64,000 bases of DNA from Oasisia sp. SBJ-2009 (Eukaryota > Annelida > Polychaeta > Sabellida > Siboglinidae), in the NCBI GenBank assembly GCA_964017155.1, contig OZ024857.1, positions 34,927,042 to 34,991,041 on the forward strand. The letters are read 5' to 3'. Within the stretch, counting starts at the first letter, position 1, and every line of letters starts with the position of its first letter. A program made the translations under genes and the position numbers. A model generated the notes under the pieces. That model was given only the letters and a program-made list of their open reading frames with translations, searched no databases and was not told the origin of the DNA. Shown here one piece after another: positions 25,901 to 40,201 of this stretch.

Positions 25901-27906
25901 CTTCACCCAACCTTCGCACTCCATCCAACCTCCGCACTCCACCCAACCTCCGCACTCCACCCAACTTCCGCACTCCACCCAACTTCCGCACTCCACCCAA
26001 CCTCTGCACTCCACCCAAACTCCGCACTCCAGTCAACTTCCGCACTCCACCCAACGTCCGCACACCACCCAACTTCCGTACTCCACGCAACTTCTGCGCT
26101 CCACCCAACCTCCGCACTCCACCCAACCTCCGAACACCACCCAACTTCTGCACTCCACCCAACCTCCCCTCTCCACCGAATCTCCCCACTCTATCCAACT
26201 TCCCAACCTCCCCACTCCTCCCAACCTACGCATTCCACCCAACCACCCCACTCCACCCAACCTCCCCACTTCAACCCATCCTCCCCACTCCACCCAACCT
26301 CCGCCCTCCACCCAACCTCCCCACTCCACCCAACCTCCGCACTTCATGCAACCTCCGCACTCCACCGAACTTCCGCACTCCACCCAACTTCCGCACTCCA
26401 TGCAACCTCCGCACTCCACCCAACCTCTGAACTCCACACAACTTCCCCACGTCATACAACCTCCCCACTCAACCCAACCTCCCCACTTCACCCAACCTCC
26501 CCACTTCACCCAACCTCCCCACATCACCCAAACTCCCCACTCTCCCCACTTCACCCAACCTCCCCACTCCACCGTACCTCCCCACTTCACCCAACCTTCG
26601 CACTCCATCCAACCTCCGCACTCCACCCAACCTCCGCACTCCACCCAACTTCCGCACTCCACCCAACTTCCGCACTCCACCCAACCTCCCCACTTCACCG
26701 AACCTCCCCACACCACCCAACGTCCCCACTCCACGCAACCTCCCCACTCCACCTAACCTCCGCCCTCCACCCAACCTCCGCCCTCCACCAAACCTCCCCA
26801 CTCCACCCAACTTCCCCACTTCACCCAACCTCCCCACTCCACCCAACCTCCTCACTCCACCCAACCTCCCCACTTCACCCAACTTCCCCAGAGCACCCAA
26901 CCTCCCCACTCCACGCAACCTCCCCACTTCACCCAACCTCCTCACTTCACCCAACCTCCCCACTCCAACCAACCTCCCCACTCCACCCAACCTCCCCACC
27001 CCGCCCAAACTGCCCTCTCCACCCAACCTCCCCACTTCACCCAACCTCCCCACTCCACCCTACCTCCCCACTTCACCCAACCATCGCACTCCATCCAACC
27101 TCCGCACTCCACCCAACCTCCGCACTCCACCCAACTTCCGCACTCCACCCAACTTCCGCACTCCACCCAACCTCTGCACTCCACCCAAATTCCGCACTCC
27201 AGTCAACTTCCGCACTCCACCCAACGTCCGCACACCACCCAACTTCCGTACTCCACGCAACTTCCGCGCTCTACCCAACCTCCGCACTCCACCCAACCTC
27301 CGAACACCACCCAACTTCTGCACTCCACACAACCTCCCCTCTCCACCGAATCTCCCCACTCTATCCAACTTCCCAACCTCCCCACTCCTCCCAACCTCCG
27401 CCCTCCACCCAACCTCCCCACTCCACCCAACCTCCGCACTTCACGCAACCTCCGCACTCCACCGAACTTCCGCACTCCACCCAACCTCCGCACTCCACAC
27501 AACTTCCCCACTTCATACAACCTCCCCACTCAACCCAACCTCCCCACTTCACCCAACCTCCCCACATCACCCAACCTCCCCACTCCACCCAACCTCCCCA
27601 AATTTCCCAACCTCTCCACTCAAACTCCCCACTCCACCCAACCTGCCCACTTCACCGAACCTGCCCACTCCACCCAACCTCCCCACCCCACGCAAACTCT
27701 CCACTCCACCCAACCTCCCCACTTCACCCAACCTCCCCACTTCACCCAACCTCCTCACTCCACCCAACCTCCCCACTTCACCCAACCTCCCCACTCCACC
27801 CAACCTCCCCACTTCACCCAACCTTCGCACTCCATCCAACCTCCGCACTCCACCCAACCTCCGCACTCCAAACAACTTCCGCACTCCACCCAACATCCGC
27901 ACTCCA
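22959..27906. repeat. Module X with embedded 542-bp duplication (4948 bp)
   Basis: This module runs from the non-q anchor at 22959 to the next at 27907. It matches 49172-53613, for example 24387 to 50058, 25305 to 50976 and 26033 to 51740. It is 506 bp longer than that copy, which equals one 542-bp duplication minus a 36-bp deletion. The deletion lies near 25850 in the region that in other copies holds a longer plus-strand open frame. Confidence 0.8.
23384..24467. repeat. 542-bp tandem duplication inside module X
   Basis: 23384-23925 and 23926-24467 match at an offset of 542; GAAACTCCCCAGTCC recurs and CCGAAACTCC starts at 23409 and 23951. Edges are a G/C mismatch at 23383/23925 and a C/T mismatch at 23943/24485. 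No other X module in the window has it, so it is a private and probably recent event. Confidence 0.88.
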
Positions 27907-30233
27907 CACATCTTCGGCACTCCACCCAACCTCCCCACTCCGCGCAACCTCCCCACTTCACCCAACCTCCCCACTTCACCCAACCTCCCCACTCCACCCA
28001 ACCTCCCCACTCCACCCAACCTCCCCACCCCGCCCAAACTCCCCTCTCCACCCAACCTCCCCACTTCACCCAAACTCCCCACTTCACTCAACCTCCCCAC
28101 TTCACCCAACCTCCTCACTCCACCCAACCTCCCCATTTCACCCAACCTCCCCATTCCACCCAACCTCCCCACTTCACCCAACCTTCGCACTCCATCCAAC
28201 TTCCGCACTCCACCCAACTTCCGCACTCCACCCAACTTCCGCACTCCTTCCAACTTTCGCACACCACCCAACTTCCGTAATCCACGAAACTTCCGCACTC
28301 TACCCAACCTCCGAACACCACGCAACTTCAGCACTCCACCCAACCTCCACACTCCACCGAAACTCCCCAGTCCATCCAACCTCCCAACTCCACCCAACCT
28401 CCCCACTTCAACCCATCCTCCCCACTCCACCCAACCTCCCCACTTCACCCATCCTCCCCACTCCACCCAACCTCCCCACTCCACCCAAACTCTCCCCACT
28501 TCACCCAACCTCCGCACTCCACCCAACCTCCCCAAATCACCCAACCTCCCCACTCCACTCAAATTCCCCATTCCACCCAACTTCCGCACTCCATGCAACC
28601 TCCGCACTCCACACAACTTCCCCATTTCATAAAACCTCCCCACTCAACCCAACCTCCCCACTTCACCCAACCTCCCCACTCCACCCAACCTCCCCACTCC
28701 ACCCAACCTCCCCAATTCACCGAACCTCCCCACACCACCCAACCTCCCCACCCCACGCAACCTCCCCACTCCAACTAACCTTCGTCCTCCACCCAACCTC
28801 CGCCCTCCACCAAACCTCCCCACTCCACCCAACTTCCCCACTTCACCCAACATCCCCACTCCACCCAACCTCCTCACTCTACCCAACCTCCCCACTCCAC
28901 CCAACATCCCCAGAGCACCCAACCTCCCCACCCCGCCAAAACTCCCCTCTCCACCCAACCTCACCACTACACCCAACCTCCCCACTTCACCCAACCTCCT
29001 CACCCCACCCAATCTCCCCACTTCACCCAACCTCCCCACTTCACTCAACCTCCGCACTCCACCCAACTTAAGCACTCCACCCAACCTCACCGCTTCACCC
29101 AACCTCCCCACTCCACCCAACTTCGCCACTTCACCCAAACTCCCCACTCCACCCAACCTCCTCACTCCACCCAACCTCCCCACTTCACCAAACCTCCCCA
29201 CTCCACCCAACCTCCCCACTCCACCCAACCTCCCCACCCCGCCCAAACTCCCCTCTCCACCCAACCTCACCACTACACCCAACCTCCCCACTTCACCCAA
29301 CCTCCTCACCCCACCCAATCTCCCCACTTCACCCAACCTCCCCACTTCACTCAACCTCCGCACTCCACCCAACTTAAGCACTCCACCCAACCTCACCGCT
29401 TCACCCAACCTCCCCACTCCACCCAACTTCGCCACTTCACCCAAACTCCCCACTCCACCCAACCTCCTCACTCCACCCAACCTCCCCACTTCACCCAACC
29501 TCCCCACTCCACCCTACCTCCCCACTTCACCCAACCTACCCACATCACCCAAACTCCCCACTCTCCCCACTTCACCCAACCTCCCCACTCCACCCTACCT
29601 CCCCACTTCACCCAACCTTCGCACTCCATCCAACCTCCGCACTCCACCCAACCTCCGCACTCCACCCAACTTCCGCACTCCACCCAACTTCCGCACTCAA
29701 CCCAACCTCCGCACTCCACACAACTTCCCCACTTCATACAACCTCCCCACTCAACCCAACCTCCCCACTTCACCCAACCTCCCCACATCACCCAACCTCC
29801 CCACTCCACCCAACCTCCCCAAGTTTCCCAACCTCTCCACTCAAACTCCCCACTCCACCCAACCTGCCCACTTCACCGAACCTGCCCACTCCACCCAACC
29901 TCCCCACCCCACGCAAACTCTCCACTCCACCCAACCTCCGCCCTCCACCCAACCTCCTCACTCCACCCAACCTCCCCACTCCACCAACCTCCCCACCCCG
30001 CCTAAACTCCCCTCTCCGCCCAACTTCCCCACTTCACCCAACCTCCCCACTTCACCCAACCTCCCCACTCACCCAACCTCCTCACTCCACCCAACCTCCC
30101 CACTTCACCCAACCTCCCCACTCCACCCAACCTCCCCACTTCACCCAACCTTCGCACTCCATCCAACCTCCGCACTCCACCCAACCTCCGCACTCCAAAC
30201 AACTTCCGCACTCCACCCAACATCTGCACTCCA
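27907..30233. repeat. Module Y (2327 bp)
   Basis: This Y copy lies between a non-q anchor at 27907 and a q anchor at 30234. It matches 53614-55959 with a net loss of 19 bp: one 18-bp unit near 28600 plus one base near 30069, where CCCCACTCACCC replaces CCCCACTTCACCC. It contains the paired TTAAGC motifs at 29068 and 29374 that mark all complete Y modules. Confidence 0.8.
28915..29494. repeat. 306-bp internal duplication typical of module Y
   Basis: TTAAGC at 29068 and 29374, and CCCCACCCCGCC near 28927 and 29233, repeat at an offset of 306, exactly 17 units. The right edge is a CACCAAACC against CACCCAACC difference near 29188/29494. The same pair occurs in later Y modules, for example 32981/33287. 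It therefore predates the spread of the module. Confidence 0.78.
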
Positions 30234-31765
30234 CACATCTTCGGCACTCCACCCAACCTCCCCACTCCGCGCAACCTCCCCACTTCACCCAACCTCCCCA
30301 CTTCACCCAACCTCCCCACTCCACCCAACCTCCCCACTCCACCCAACCTCCCCACCCCGCCCAAACTCCCCTCTCCACCCAACCTCCCCACTTCACCCAA
30401 ACTCCCCACTTCACTCAACCTCCCCACTTCACCCAACCTCCTCACTCCACCCAACCTCCCCATTTCACCCAACCTCCCCATTCCACCCAACCTCCCCACT
30501 TCACCCAACCTTCGCACTCCATCCAACTTCCGCACTCCACCCAACTTCCGCACTCCACCCAACTTCCGCACTCCACCCAACCTCTGCACTCCACCCAAAC
30601 TCCGCACTCCAGCCAACTTCCGCACTCCTTCCAACTTTCGCACACCACCCAACTTCCGTAATCCACGAAACTTCCGCACTCCACCCAACCTCCGAACACC
30701 ACGCAACTTCAGCACTCCACCCAACCTCCCCACTCCACCCTACCTCCCCACTTCACCCAACCATCGCACTCCATCCAACCTCCGCACTCCACCCAACCTC
30801 CGCACTCCACCCAACTTCCGCACTCCACCCAACTTCCGCACTCCACCCAACCTCTGCACTCCACCCAAACTCCGCACTCCAGTCAACTTCCGCACTCCAC
30901 CCAACGTCCGCACACCACCCAACTTCCGTACTCCACGCAACTTCCGCGCTCTACCCAACCTCCGCACTCCACCCAACCTCCGAACACCACCCAACTTCTG
31001 CACTCCACACAACCTCCCCTCTCCACCGAATCTCCCCACTCTATCCAACTTCACAACCTCCCCACTCCTCCCAACCTACGCACTCCACCCAACCACCCCA
31101 CTCCACCCAACCTCCCCACTTCAACCCATCCTCCCCACTCCACCCAACCTCCGCCCTCCACCCAACCTCCCCACTCCACCCAACCTCCGCACTTCACGCA
31201 ACCTCCGCACTCCACCGAACTTCCCACTCCACCCAACCTCCGCACTCCACACAACTTCCCCACTTCATACAACCTCCCCACTCAACCCAACCTCCCCACT
31301 TCACCCAACCTCCCCACATCACCCAACCTCCCCACTCCACCCAACCTCCCCAAATTTCCCAACCTCTCCACTCAAACTCCCCACTCCACCCAACCTGCCC
31401 ACTTCACCGAACCTGCCCACTCCACCCAACCTCCCCACCCCACGCAAACTCTCCACTCCACCCAACCTCCGCCCTCCACCCAACCTCCTCACTCCACCCA
31501 ACCTCCCCACTCCACCAACCTCCCCACCCCGCCTAAACTCCCCTCTCCACCCAACCTCCCCACTTCACCCAACCTCCCCACTTCACCCAACCTCCCCACT
31601 TCACCCAACCTCCTCACTCCACCCAACCTCCCCACTTCACCCAACCTCCCCACTCCACCCAACCTCCCCACTTCACCCAACCTTCGCACTCCATCCAACC
31701 TCCGCACTCCACCCAACCTCCGCACTCCAAACAACTTCCGCACTCCACCCAACATCCGCACTCCA
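30234..31765. repeat. Module q (1532 bp)
   Basis: This q unit has CATCTGC before its anchor, plus the linked CTCTCCGCCCAACTT and extra 54-bp features. Downstream, near 31050, it has AACTTCACAACCTCC instead of AACTTCCCAACCTCC, a variant shared with the q units between 30 and 49 kb but absent at 20.7, 22.2 and 56.8 kb. Confidence 0.82.
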
Positions 31766-34147
31766 CACATCTTCGGCACTCCACCCAACCTCCCCACTCC
31801 GCGCAACCTCCCCACTTCACCCAACCTCCCCACTTCACCCAACCTCCCCACTCCACCCAACCTCCCCACTCCACCCAACCTCCCCACCCCGCCCAAACTC
31901 CCCTCTCCACCCAACCTCCCCACTTCACCCAAACTCCCCACTTCACTCAACCTCCCCACTTCACCCAACCTCCTCACTCCACCCAACCTCCCCATTTCAC
32001 CCAACCTCCCCATTCCACCCAACCTCCCCACTTCACCCAACCTTCGCACTCCATCCAACTTCCGCACTCCACCCAACTTCCGCACTCCACCCAACTTCCG
32101 CACTCCTTCCAACTTTCGCACACCACCCAACTTCCGTAATCCACGAAACTTCCGCACTCCACCCAACCTCCGAACACCACGCAACTTCAGCACTCCACCC
32201 AACCTCCCCACTCCACCGAAACTCCCCAGTCCATCCAACCTCCCAACTCCACCCAACCTCCCCACTTCAACCCATCCTCCCCACTCCACCCAACCTCCCC
32301 ACTTCACCCATCCTCCCCACTCCACCCAACCTCCCCACTCCACCCAAACTCTCCCCACTTCACCCAACCTCCGCACTCCACCCAACCTCCCCAAATCACC
32401 CAACCTCCCCACTCCACTCAAATTCCCCATTCCACCCAACTTCCGCACTCCATGCAACCTCCGCACTCTACCCAACCTCCGCACTCCACACAACTTCCCC
32501 ATTTCATAAAACCTCCCCACTCAACCCAACCTCCCCACTTCACCCAACCTCCCCACTCCACCCAACCTCCCCACTTCACCCAACCTCCCCACTCCACCCA
32601 ACCTCCCCACTCCACCCAACCTCCCCAATTCACCGAACCTCCCCACACCACCCAACCTCCCCACCCCACGCAACCTCCCCACTCCAACTAACCTTCGTCC
32701 TCCACCCAACCTCCGCCCTCCACCAAACCTCCCCACTCCACCCAACTTCCCCACTTCACCCAACATCCCCACTCCACCCAACCTCCTCACTCTACCCAAC
32801 CTCCCCACTCCACCCAACATCCCCAGAGCACCCAACCTCCCCACCCCGCCCAAACTCCCCTCTCCACCCAACCTCACCACTACACCCAACCTCCCCACTT
32901 CACCCAACCTCCTCACCCCACCCAATCTCCCCACTTCACCCAACCTCCCCACTTCACTCAACCTCCGCACTCCACCCAACTTAAGCACTCCACCCAACCT
33001 CACCGCTTCACCCAACCTCCCCACTCCACCCAACTTCGCCACTTCACCCAAACTCCCCACTCCACCCAACCTCCTCACTCCACCCAACCTCCCCACTTCA
33101 CCAAACCTCCCCACTCCACCCAACCTCCCCACTCCACCCAACCTCCCCACCCCGCCCAAACTCCCCTCTCCACCCAACCTCACCACTACACCCAACCTCC
33201 CCACTTCACCCAACCTCCTCACCCCACCCAATCTCCCCACTTCACCCAACCTCCCCACTTCACTCAACCTCCGCACTCCACCCAACTTAAGCACTCCACC
33301 CAACCTCACCGCTTCACCCAACCTCCCCACTCCACCCAACTTCGCCACTTCACCCAAACTCCCCACTCCACCCAACCTCCTCACTCCACCCAACCTCCCC
33401 ACTTCACCCAACCTCCCCACTCCACCCTACCTCCCCACTTCACCCAACCTACCCACATCACCCAAACTCCCCACTCTCCCCACTTCACCCAACCTCCCCA
33501 CTCCACCCTACCTCCCCACTTCACCCAACCTTCGCACTCCATCCAACCTCCGCACTCCACCCAACCTCCGCACTCCACCCAACTTCCGCACTCCACCCAA
33601 CTTCCGCACTCAACCCAACCTCCGCACTCCACACAACTTCCCCACTTCATACAACCTCCCCACTCAACCCAACCTCCCCACTTCACCCAACCTCCCCACA
33701 TCACCCAACCTCCCCACTCCACCCAACCTCCCCAAGTTTCCCAACCTCTCCACTCAAACTCCCCACTCCACCCAACCTGCCCACTTCACCGAACCTGCCC
33801 ACTCCACCCAACCTCCCCACCCCACGCAAACTCTCCACTCCACCCAACCTCCGCCCTCCACCCAACCTCCTCACTCCACCCAACCTCCCCACTCCACCAA
33901 CCTCCCCACCCCGCCTAAACTCCCCTCTCCGCCCAACTTCCCCACTTCACCCAACCTCCCCACTTCACCCAACCTCCCCACTTCACCCAACCTCCTCACT
34001 CCACCCAACCTCCCCACTTCACCCAACCTCCCCACTCCACCCAACCTCCCCACTTCACCCAACCTTCGCACTCCATCCAACCTCCGCACTCCACCCAACC
34101 TCCGCACTCCAAACAACTTCCGCACTCCACCCAACATCTGCACTCCA
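31766..34147. repeat. Module Y (2382 bp)
   Basis: This Y copy is 36 bp (two units) longer than those at 53614 and 61933, with the extra units near 32560-32600. It matches 45258-47639 at an offset of 13492. TTAAGC occurs at 32981 and 33287. A CTCTACCC variant near 32465 distinguishes it from the copy at 45960. Confidence 0.8.
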
Positions 34148-36347
34148 CACATCTTCGGCACTCCACCCAACCTCCCCACTCCGCGCAACCTCCCCACTTC
34201 ACCCAACCTCCCCACTTCACCCAACCTCCCCACTCCACCCAACCTCCCCACTCCACCCAACCTCCCCACCCCGCCCAAACTCCCCTCTCCACCCAACCTC
34301 CCCACTTCACCCAAACTCCCCACTTCACTCAACCTCCCCACTTCACCCAACCTCCTCACTCCACCCAACCTCCCCATTTCACCCAACCTCCCCATTCCAC
34401 CCAACCTCCCCACTTCACCCAACCTTCGCACTCCATCCAACTTCCGCACTCCACCCAACTTCCGCACTCCACCCAACTTCCGCACTCCACCCAACCTCTG
34501 CACTCCACCCAAACTCCGCACTCCAGCCAACTTCCGCACTCCTTCCAACTTTCGCACACCACCCAACTTCCGTAATCCACGAAACTTCCGCACTCCACCC
34601 AACCTCCGAACACCACGCAACTTCAGCACTCCACCCAACCTCCCCACTCCACCCTACCTCCCCACTTCACCCAACCATCGCACTCCATCCAACCTCCGCA
34701 CTCCACCCAACCTCCGCACTCCACCCAACTTCCGCACTCCACCCAACTTCCGCACTCCACCCAACCTCTGCACTCCACCCAAACTCCGCACTCCAGTCAA
34801 CTTCCGCACTCCACCCAACGTCCGCACACCACCCAACTTCCGTACTCCACGCAACTTCCGCGCTCTACCCAACCTCCGCACTCCACCCAACCTCCGAACA
34901 CCACCCAACTTCTGCACTCCACACAACCTCCCCTCTCCACCGAATCTCCCCACTCTATCCAACTTCACAACCTCCCCACTCCTCCCAACCTACGCACTCC
35001 ACCCAACCACCCCACTCCACCCAACCTCCCCACTCCACCCAACCTCCCCAAATTTCCCAACCTCTCCACTCAAACTCCCCACTCCACCCAACCTGCCCAC
35101 TTCACCGAACCTGCCCACTCCACCCAACCTCCCCACCCCACGCAAACTCTCCACTCCACCCAACCTCCGCCCTCCACCCAACCTCCTCACTCCACCCAAC
35201 CTCCCCACTCCACCAACCTCCCCACCCCGCCTAAACTCCCCTCTCCACCCAACCTCCCCACTTCACCCAACCTCCCCACTTCACCCAACCTCCCCACTTC
35301 ACCCAACCTCCCCACTCCACCCTACCTCCCCACTTCACCCAACCATCGCACTCCATCCAACCTCCGCACTCCACCCAACCTCCGCACTCCACCCAACTTC
35401 CGCACTCCACCCAACTTCCGCACTCCACCCAACCTCTGCACTCCACCCAAACTCCGCACTCCAGTCAACTTCCGCACTCCACCCAACGTCCGCACACCAC
35501 CCAACTTCCGTACTCCACGCAACTTCCGCGCTCTACCCAACCTCCGCACTCCACCCAACCTCCGAACACCACCCAACTTCTGCACTCCACACAACCTCCC
35601 CTCTCCACCGAATCTCCCCACTCTATCCAACTTCACAACCTCCCCACTCCTCCCAACCTACGCACTCCACCCAACCACCCCACTCCACCCAACCTCCCCA
35701 CTTCAACCCATCCTCCCCACTCCACCCAACCTCCGCCCTCCACCCAACCTCCCCACTCCACCCAACCTCCGCACTTCACGCAACCTCCGCACTCCACCGA
35801 ACTTCCCACTCCACCCAACCTCCGCACTCCACACAACTTCCCCACTTCATACAACCTCCCCACTCAACCCAACCTCCCCACTTCACCCAACCTCCCCACA
35901 TCACCCAACCTCCCCACTCCACCCAACCTCCCCAAATTTCCCAACCTCTCCACTCAAACTCCCCACTCCACCCAACCTGCCCACTTCACCGAACCTGCCC
36001 ACTCCACCCAACCTCCCCACCCCACGCAAACTCTCCACTCCACCCAACCTCCGCCCTCCACCCAACCTCCTCACTCCACCCAACCTCCCCACTCCACCAA
36101 CCTCCCCACCCCGCCTAAACTCCCCTCTCCACCCAACCTCCCCACTTCACCCAACCTCCCCACTTCACCCAACCTCCCCACTTCACCCAACCTCCTCACT
36201 CCACCCAACCTCCCCACTTCACCCAACCTCCCCACTCCACCCAACCTCCCCACTTCACCCAACCTTCGCACTCCATCCAACCTCCGCACTCCACCCAACC
36301 TCCGCACTCCAAACAACTTCCGCACTCCACCCAACATCCGCACTCCA
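34148..36347. repeat. Module q with a 668-bp insertion (2200 bp)
   Basis: The distance from the q anchor at 34148 to the next anchor at 36348 is 2200, which is the normal 1532 plus 668. The extra DNA is the local duplication at 34632-35702. The rest matches 47640-49171. Confidence 0.82.
34632..35702. repeat. 668-bp out-of-register duplication
   Basis: Bases from 34632 recur from 35300 at an offset of 668 (34654 to 35322, 34968 to 35636). The left edge is a C/T mismatch at 34631/35299. The match stops at 35035/35703, where copy 1 jumps directly to a segment equivalent to about 35910. The join is a chimaeric junction of the kind expected from unequal crossing-over. Confidence 0.82.
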
Positions 36348-38669
36348 CACATCTTCGGCACTCCACCCAACCTCCCCACTCCGCGCAACCTCCCCACTTC
36401 ACCCAACCTCCCCACTTCACCCAACCTCCCCACTCCACCCAACCTCCCCACTCCACCCAACCTCCCCACCCCGCCCAAACTCCCCTCTTCACCCAACCTC
36501 CCCACTTCACCCAAACTCCCCACTTCACTCAACCTCCCCACTTCACCCAACCTCCTCACTCCACCCAACCTCCCCATTTCACCCAACCTCCCCATTCCAC
36601 CCAACCTCCCCACTTCACCCAACCTTCGCACTCCATCCAACTTCCGCACTCCACCCAACTTCCGCACTCCACCCAACTTCCGCACTCCTTCCAACTTTCG
36701 CACACCACCCAACTTCCGTAATCCACGAAACTTCCGCACTCCACCCAACCTCCGAACACCACGCAACTTCAGCACTCCACCCAACCTCCCCACTCCACCG
36801 AAACTCCCCAGTCCATCCAACCTCCCAACTCCACCCAACCTCCCCACTTCAACCCATCCTCCCCACTCCACCCAACCTCCCCACTTCACCCATCCTCCCC
36901 ACTCCACCCAACCTCCCCACTCCACCCAAACTCTCCCCACTTCACCCAACCTCCGCACTCCACCCAACCTCCCCAAATCACCCAACCTCCCCACTCCACT
37001 CAAATTCCCCATTCCACCCAACTTCCGCACTCCATGCAACCTCCGCACTCCACCCAACCTCCGCACTCCACACAACTTCCCCATTTCATACAACCTCCCC
37101 ACTCAACCCAACCTCCCCACTTCACCCAACCTCCCCACTCCACCCAACCTCCCCACTCCACCCAACCTCCCCACTTCACCGAACCTCCCCACACCACCCA
37201 ACCTCCCCACCCCACGCAACCTCCCCACTCCAACTAACCTCCGTCCTCCACCCAACCTCCGCCCTCCACCAAACTCCCCACTCCACCCAACTTCCCCACT
37301 TCACCCAACCTCCCCACTCCACCCAACCTCCTCACTCTACCCAACCTCCCCACTCCACCCAACATCCCCAGAGCACCCAACCTCCCCACTCCACGCAACC
37401 TCCCCACTTCACCCAACCTCCCCACTTCACCAAACCTCCCCACTCCACCCAACCTCCCCACTCCACCCAACCTCCCCACCCCGCCCAAACTCCCCTCTCC
37501 ACCCAACCTCACCACTACACCCAACCTCCCCACTTCACCCAACCTCCTCACCCCACCCAATCTCCCCACTTCACCCAACCTCCCCACTTCACTCAACCTC
37601 CGCACTCCACCCAACTTACGCACTCCACCCAACCTCACCGCTTCACCCAACCTCCCCACTCCACCCAACTTCGCCACTTCACCCAACCTTCGCACTCCAT
37701 CCAACCTCCGCACTCCACCCAACCTCCGCACTCCACCCAACTTCCGCACTCCACCCAACTTCCGCACTCAACCCAACCTCCCCACTTCACCGAACCTCCC
37801 CACACCACCCAACCTCCCCACCCCACGCAACCTCCCCACTCCACCTAACATCCGCCCTCCACCCAACCTCCGCCCTCCACCAAACCTCCCCACTCCACCC
37901 AACTTCCCCACTTCACCCAACCTCCCCACTCCACCCGACCTCCTCACTCCACCCAACCTCCCCACTTCACCCAACATCCCCAGAGCACCCAACCTCCCCA
38001 CTCCACGCAACCTCCCCACTTCACCCAACCTCCTCACTTCACCCAACCTCCCCACTCCACCCAACCTCCCCACTCCACCCAACCTCCCCACCCCGCCCAA
38101 ACTCCCCTCTCCACCCAACCTCCCCACTTCACCAAACCTCCCCACTCCACCCTACCTCCCCACTTCACCCAACCTTCGCACTCCATCCAACCTCCGCACT
38201 CCACCCAACCTCCGCACTCCACCCAACTTCCGCACTCCACCCAACTTCCGCACTCCACCCAACCTCTGCACTCCACCCAAACTCCGCACTCCAGTCAACT
38301 TCCGCACTCCACCCAACGTCCGCACACCACCCAACTTCCGTACTCCACGCAACTTCCGCGCTCCACCCAACCTCCGCCCTCCACCCAAACTCCTCACTCC
38401 ACCCAACCTCCCCACTCCACCAACCTCCCCACCCCGCCTAAACTCCCCTCTCCGCCCAACTTCCCCACTTCACCCAACCTCCCCACTTCACCCAACCTCC
38501 CCACTCACCCAACCTCCTCACTCCACCCAACCTCCCCACTTCACCCAACCTCCCCACTCCACCCAACCTCCCCACTTCACCCAACCTTCGCACTCCATCC
38601 AACCTCCGCACTCCACCCAACCTCCGCACTCCAAACAACTTCCGCACTCCACCCAACATCTGCACTCCA
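36348..38669. repeat. Truncated module X (X', 2322 bp) fused to a q unit
   Basis: The left part follows module X (37234 matches 50058, 37768 matches 50592). Near 38385 it jumps, at CCTCCGCCCTCCACCC followed by AAACTCCTCACTCC, straight into q-type sequence equivalent to about 29940. Roughly half of X is missing. The AAACTCCTC junction variant is unique to this fusion and its duplicate. Confidence 0.8.
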
Positions 38670-40201
38670 CACATCTTCGGCACTCCACCCAACCTCCCCA
38701 CTCCGCGCAACCTCCCCACTTCACCCAACCTCCCCACTTCACCCAACCTCCCCACTCCACCCAACCTCCCCACTCCACCCAACCTCCCCACCCCGCCCAA
38801 ACTCCCCTCTCCACCCAACGTCCCCACTTCACCCAAACTCCCCACTTCACTCAACCTCCCCACTTCACCCAACCTCCTCACTCCACCCAACCTCCCCATT
38901 TCACCCAACCTCCCCATTCCACCCAACCTCCCCACTTCACCCAACCTTCGCACTCCATCCAACTTCCGCACTCCACCCAACTTCCGCACTCCACCCAACT
39001 TCCGCACTCCACCCAACCTCTGCACTCCACCCAAACTCCGCACTCCAGCCAACTTCCGCACTCCTTCCAACTTTCGCACACCACCCAACTTCCGTAATCC
39101 ACGAAACTTCCGCACTCCACCCAACCTCCGAACACCACGCAACTTCAGCACTCCACCCAACCTCCCCACTCCACCCTACCTCCCCACTTCACCCAACCAT
39201 CGCACTCCATCCAACCTCCGCACTCCACCCAACCTCCGCACTCCACCCAACTTCCGCACTCCACCCAACTTCCGCACTCCACCCAACCTCTGCACTCCAC
39301 CCAAACTCCGCACTCCAGTCAACTTCCGCACTCCACCCAACGTCCGCACACCACCCAACTTCCGTACTCCACGCAACTTCCGCGCTCTACCCAACCTCCG
39401 CACTCCACCCAACCTCCGAACACCACCCAACTTCTGCACTCCACACAACCTCCCCTCTCCACCGAATCTCCCCACTCTATCCAACTTCACAACCTCCCCA
39501 CTCCTCCCAACCTACGCACTCCACCCAACCACCCCACTCCACCCAACCTCCCCACTTCAACCCATCCTCCCCACTCCACCCAACCTCCGCCCTCCACCCA
39601 ACCTCCCCACTCCACCCAACCTCCGCACTTCACGCAACCTCCGCACTCCACCGAACTTCCCACTCCACCCAACCTCCGCACTCCACACAACTTCCCCACT
39701 TCATACAACCTCCCCACTCAACCCAACCTCCCCACTTCACCCAACCTCCCCACATCACCCAACCTCCCCACTCCACCCAACCTCCCCAAATTTCCCAACC
39801 TCTCCACTCAAACTCCCCACTCCACCCAACCTGCCCACTTCACCGAACCTGCCCACTCCACCCAACCTCCCCACCCCACGCAAACTCTCCACTCCACCCA
39901 ACCTCCGCCCTCCACCCAACCTCCTCACTCCACCCAACCTCCCCACTCCACCAACCTCCCCACCCCGCCTAAACTCCCCTCTCCACCCAACCTCCCCACT
40001 TCACCCAACCTCCCCACTTCACCCAACCTCCCCACTTCACCCAACCTCCTCACTCCACCCAACCTCCCCACTTCACCCAACCTCCCCACTCCACCCAACC
40101 TCCCCACTTCACCCAAACTTCGCACTCCATCCAACCTCCGCACTCCACCCAACCTCCGCACTCCAAACAACTTCCGCACTCCACCCAACATCCGCACTCC
40201 A
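38670..40201. repeat. Module q (1532 bp)
   Basis: This q unit carries CATCTGC, the CTCTCCGCCCAACTT linked variant and the TTCACAACC variant near 39485. It also has the 1-bp loss CCCCACTCACCC just upstream near 38507, shared with the unit near 30069. Confidence 0.82.
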
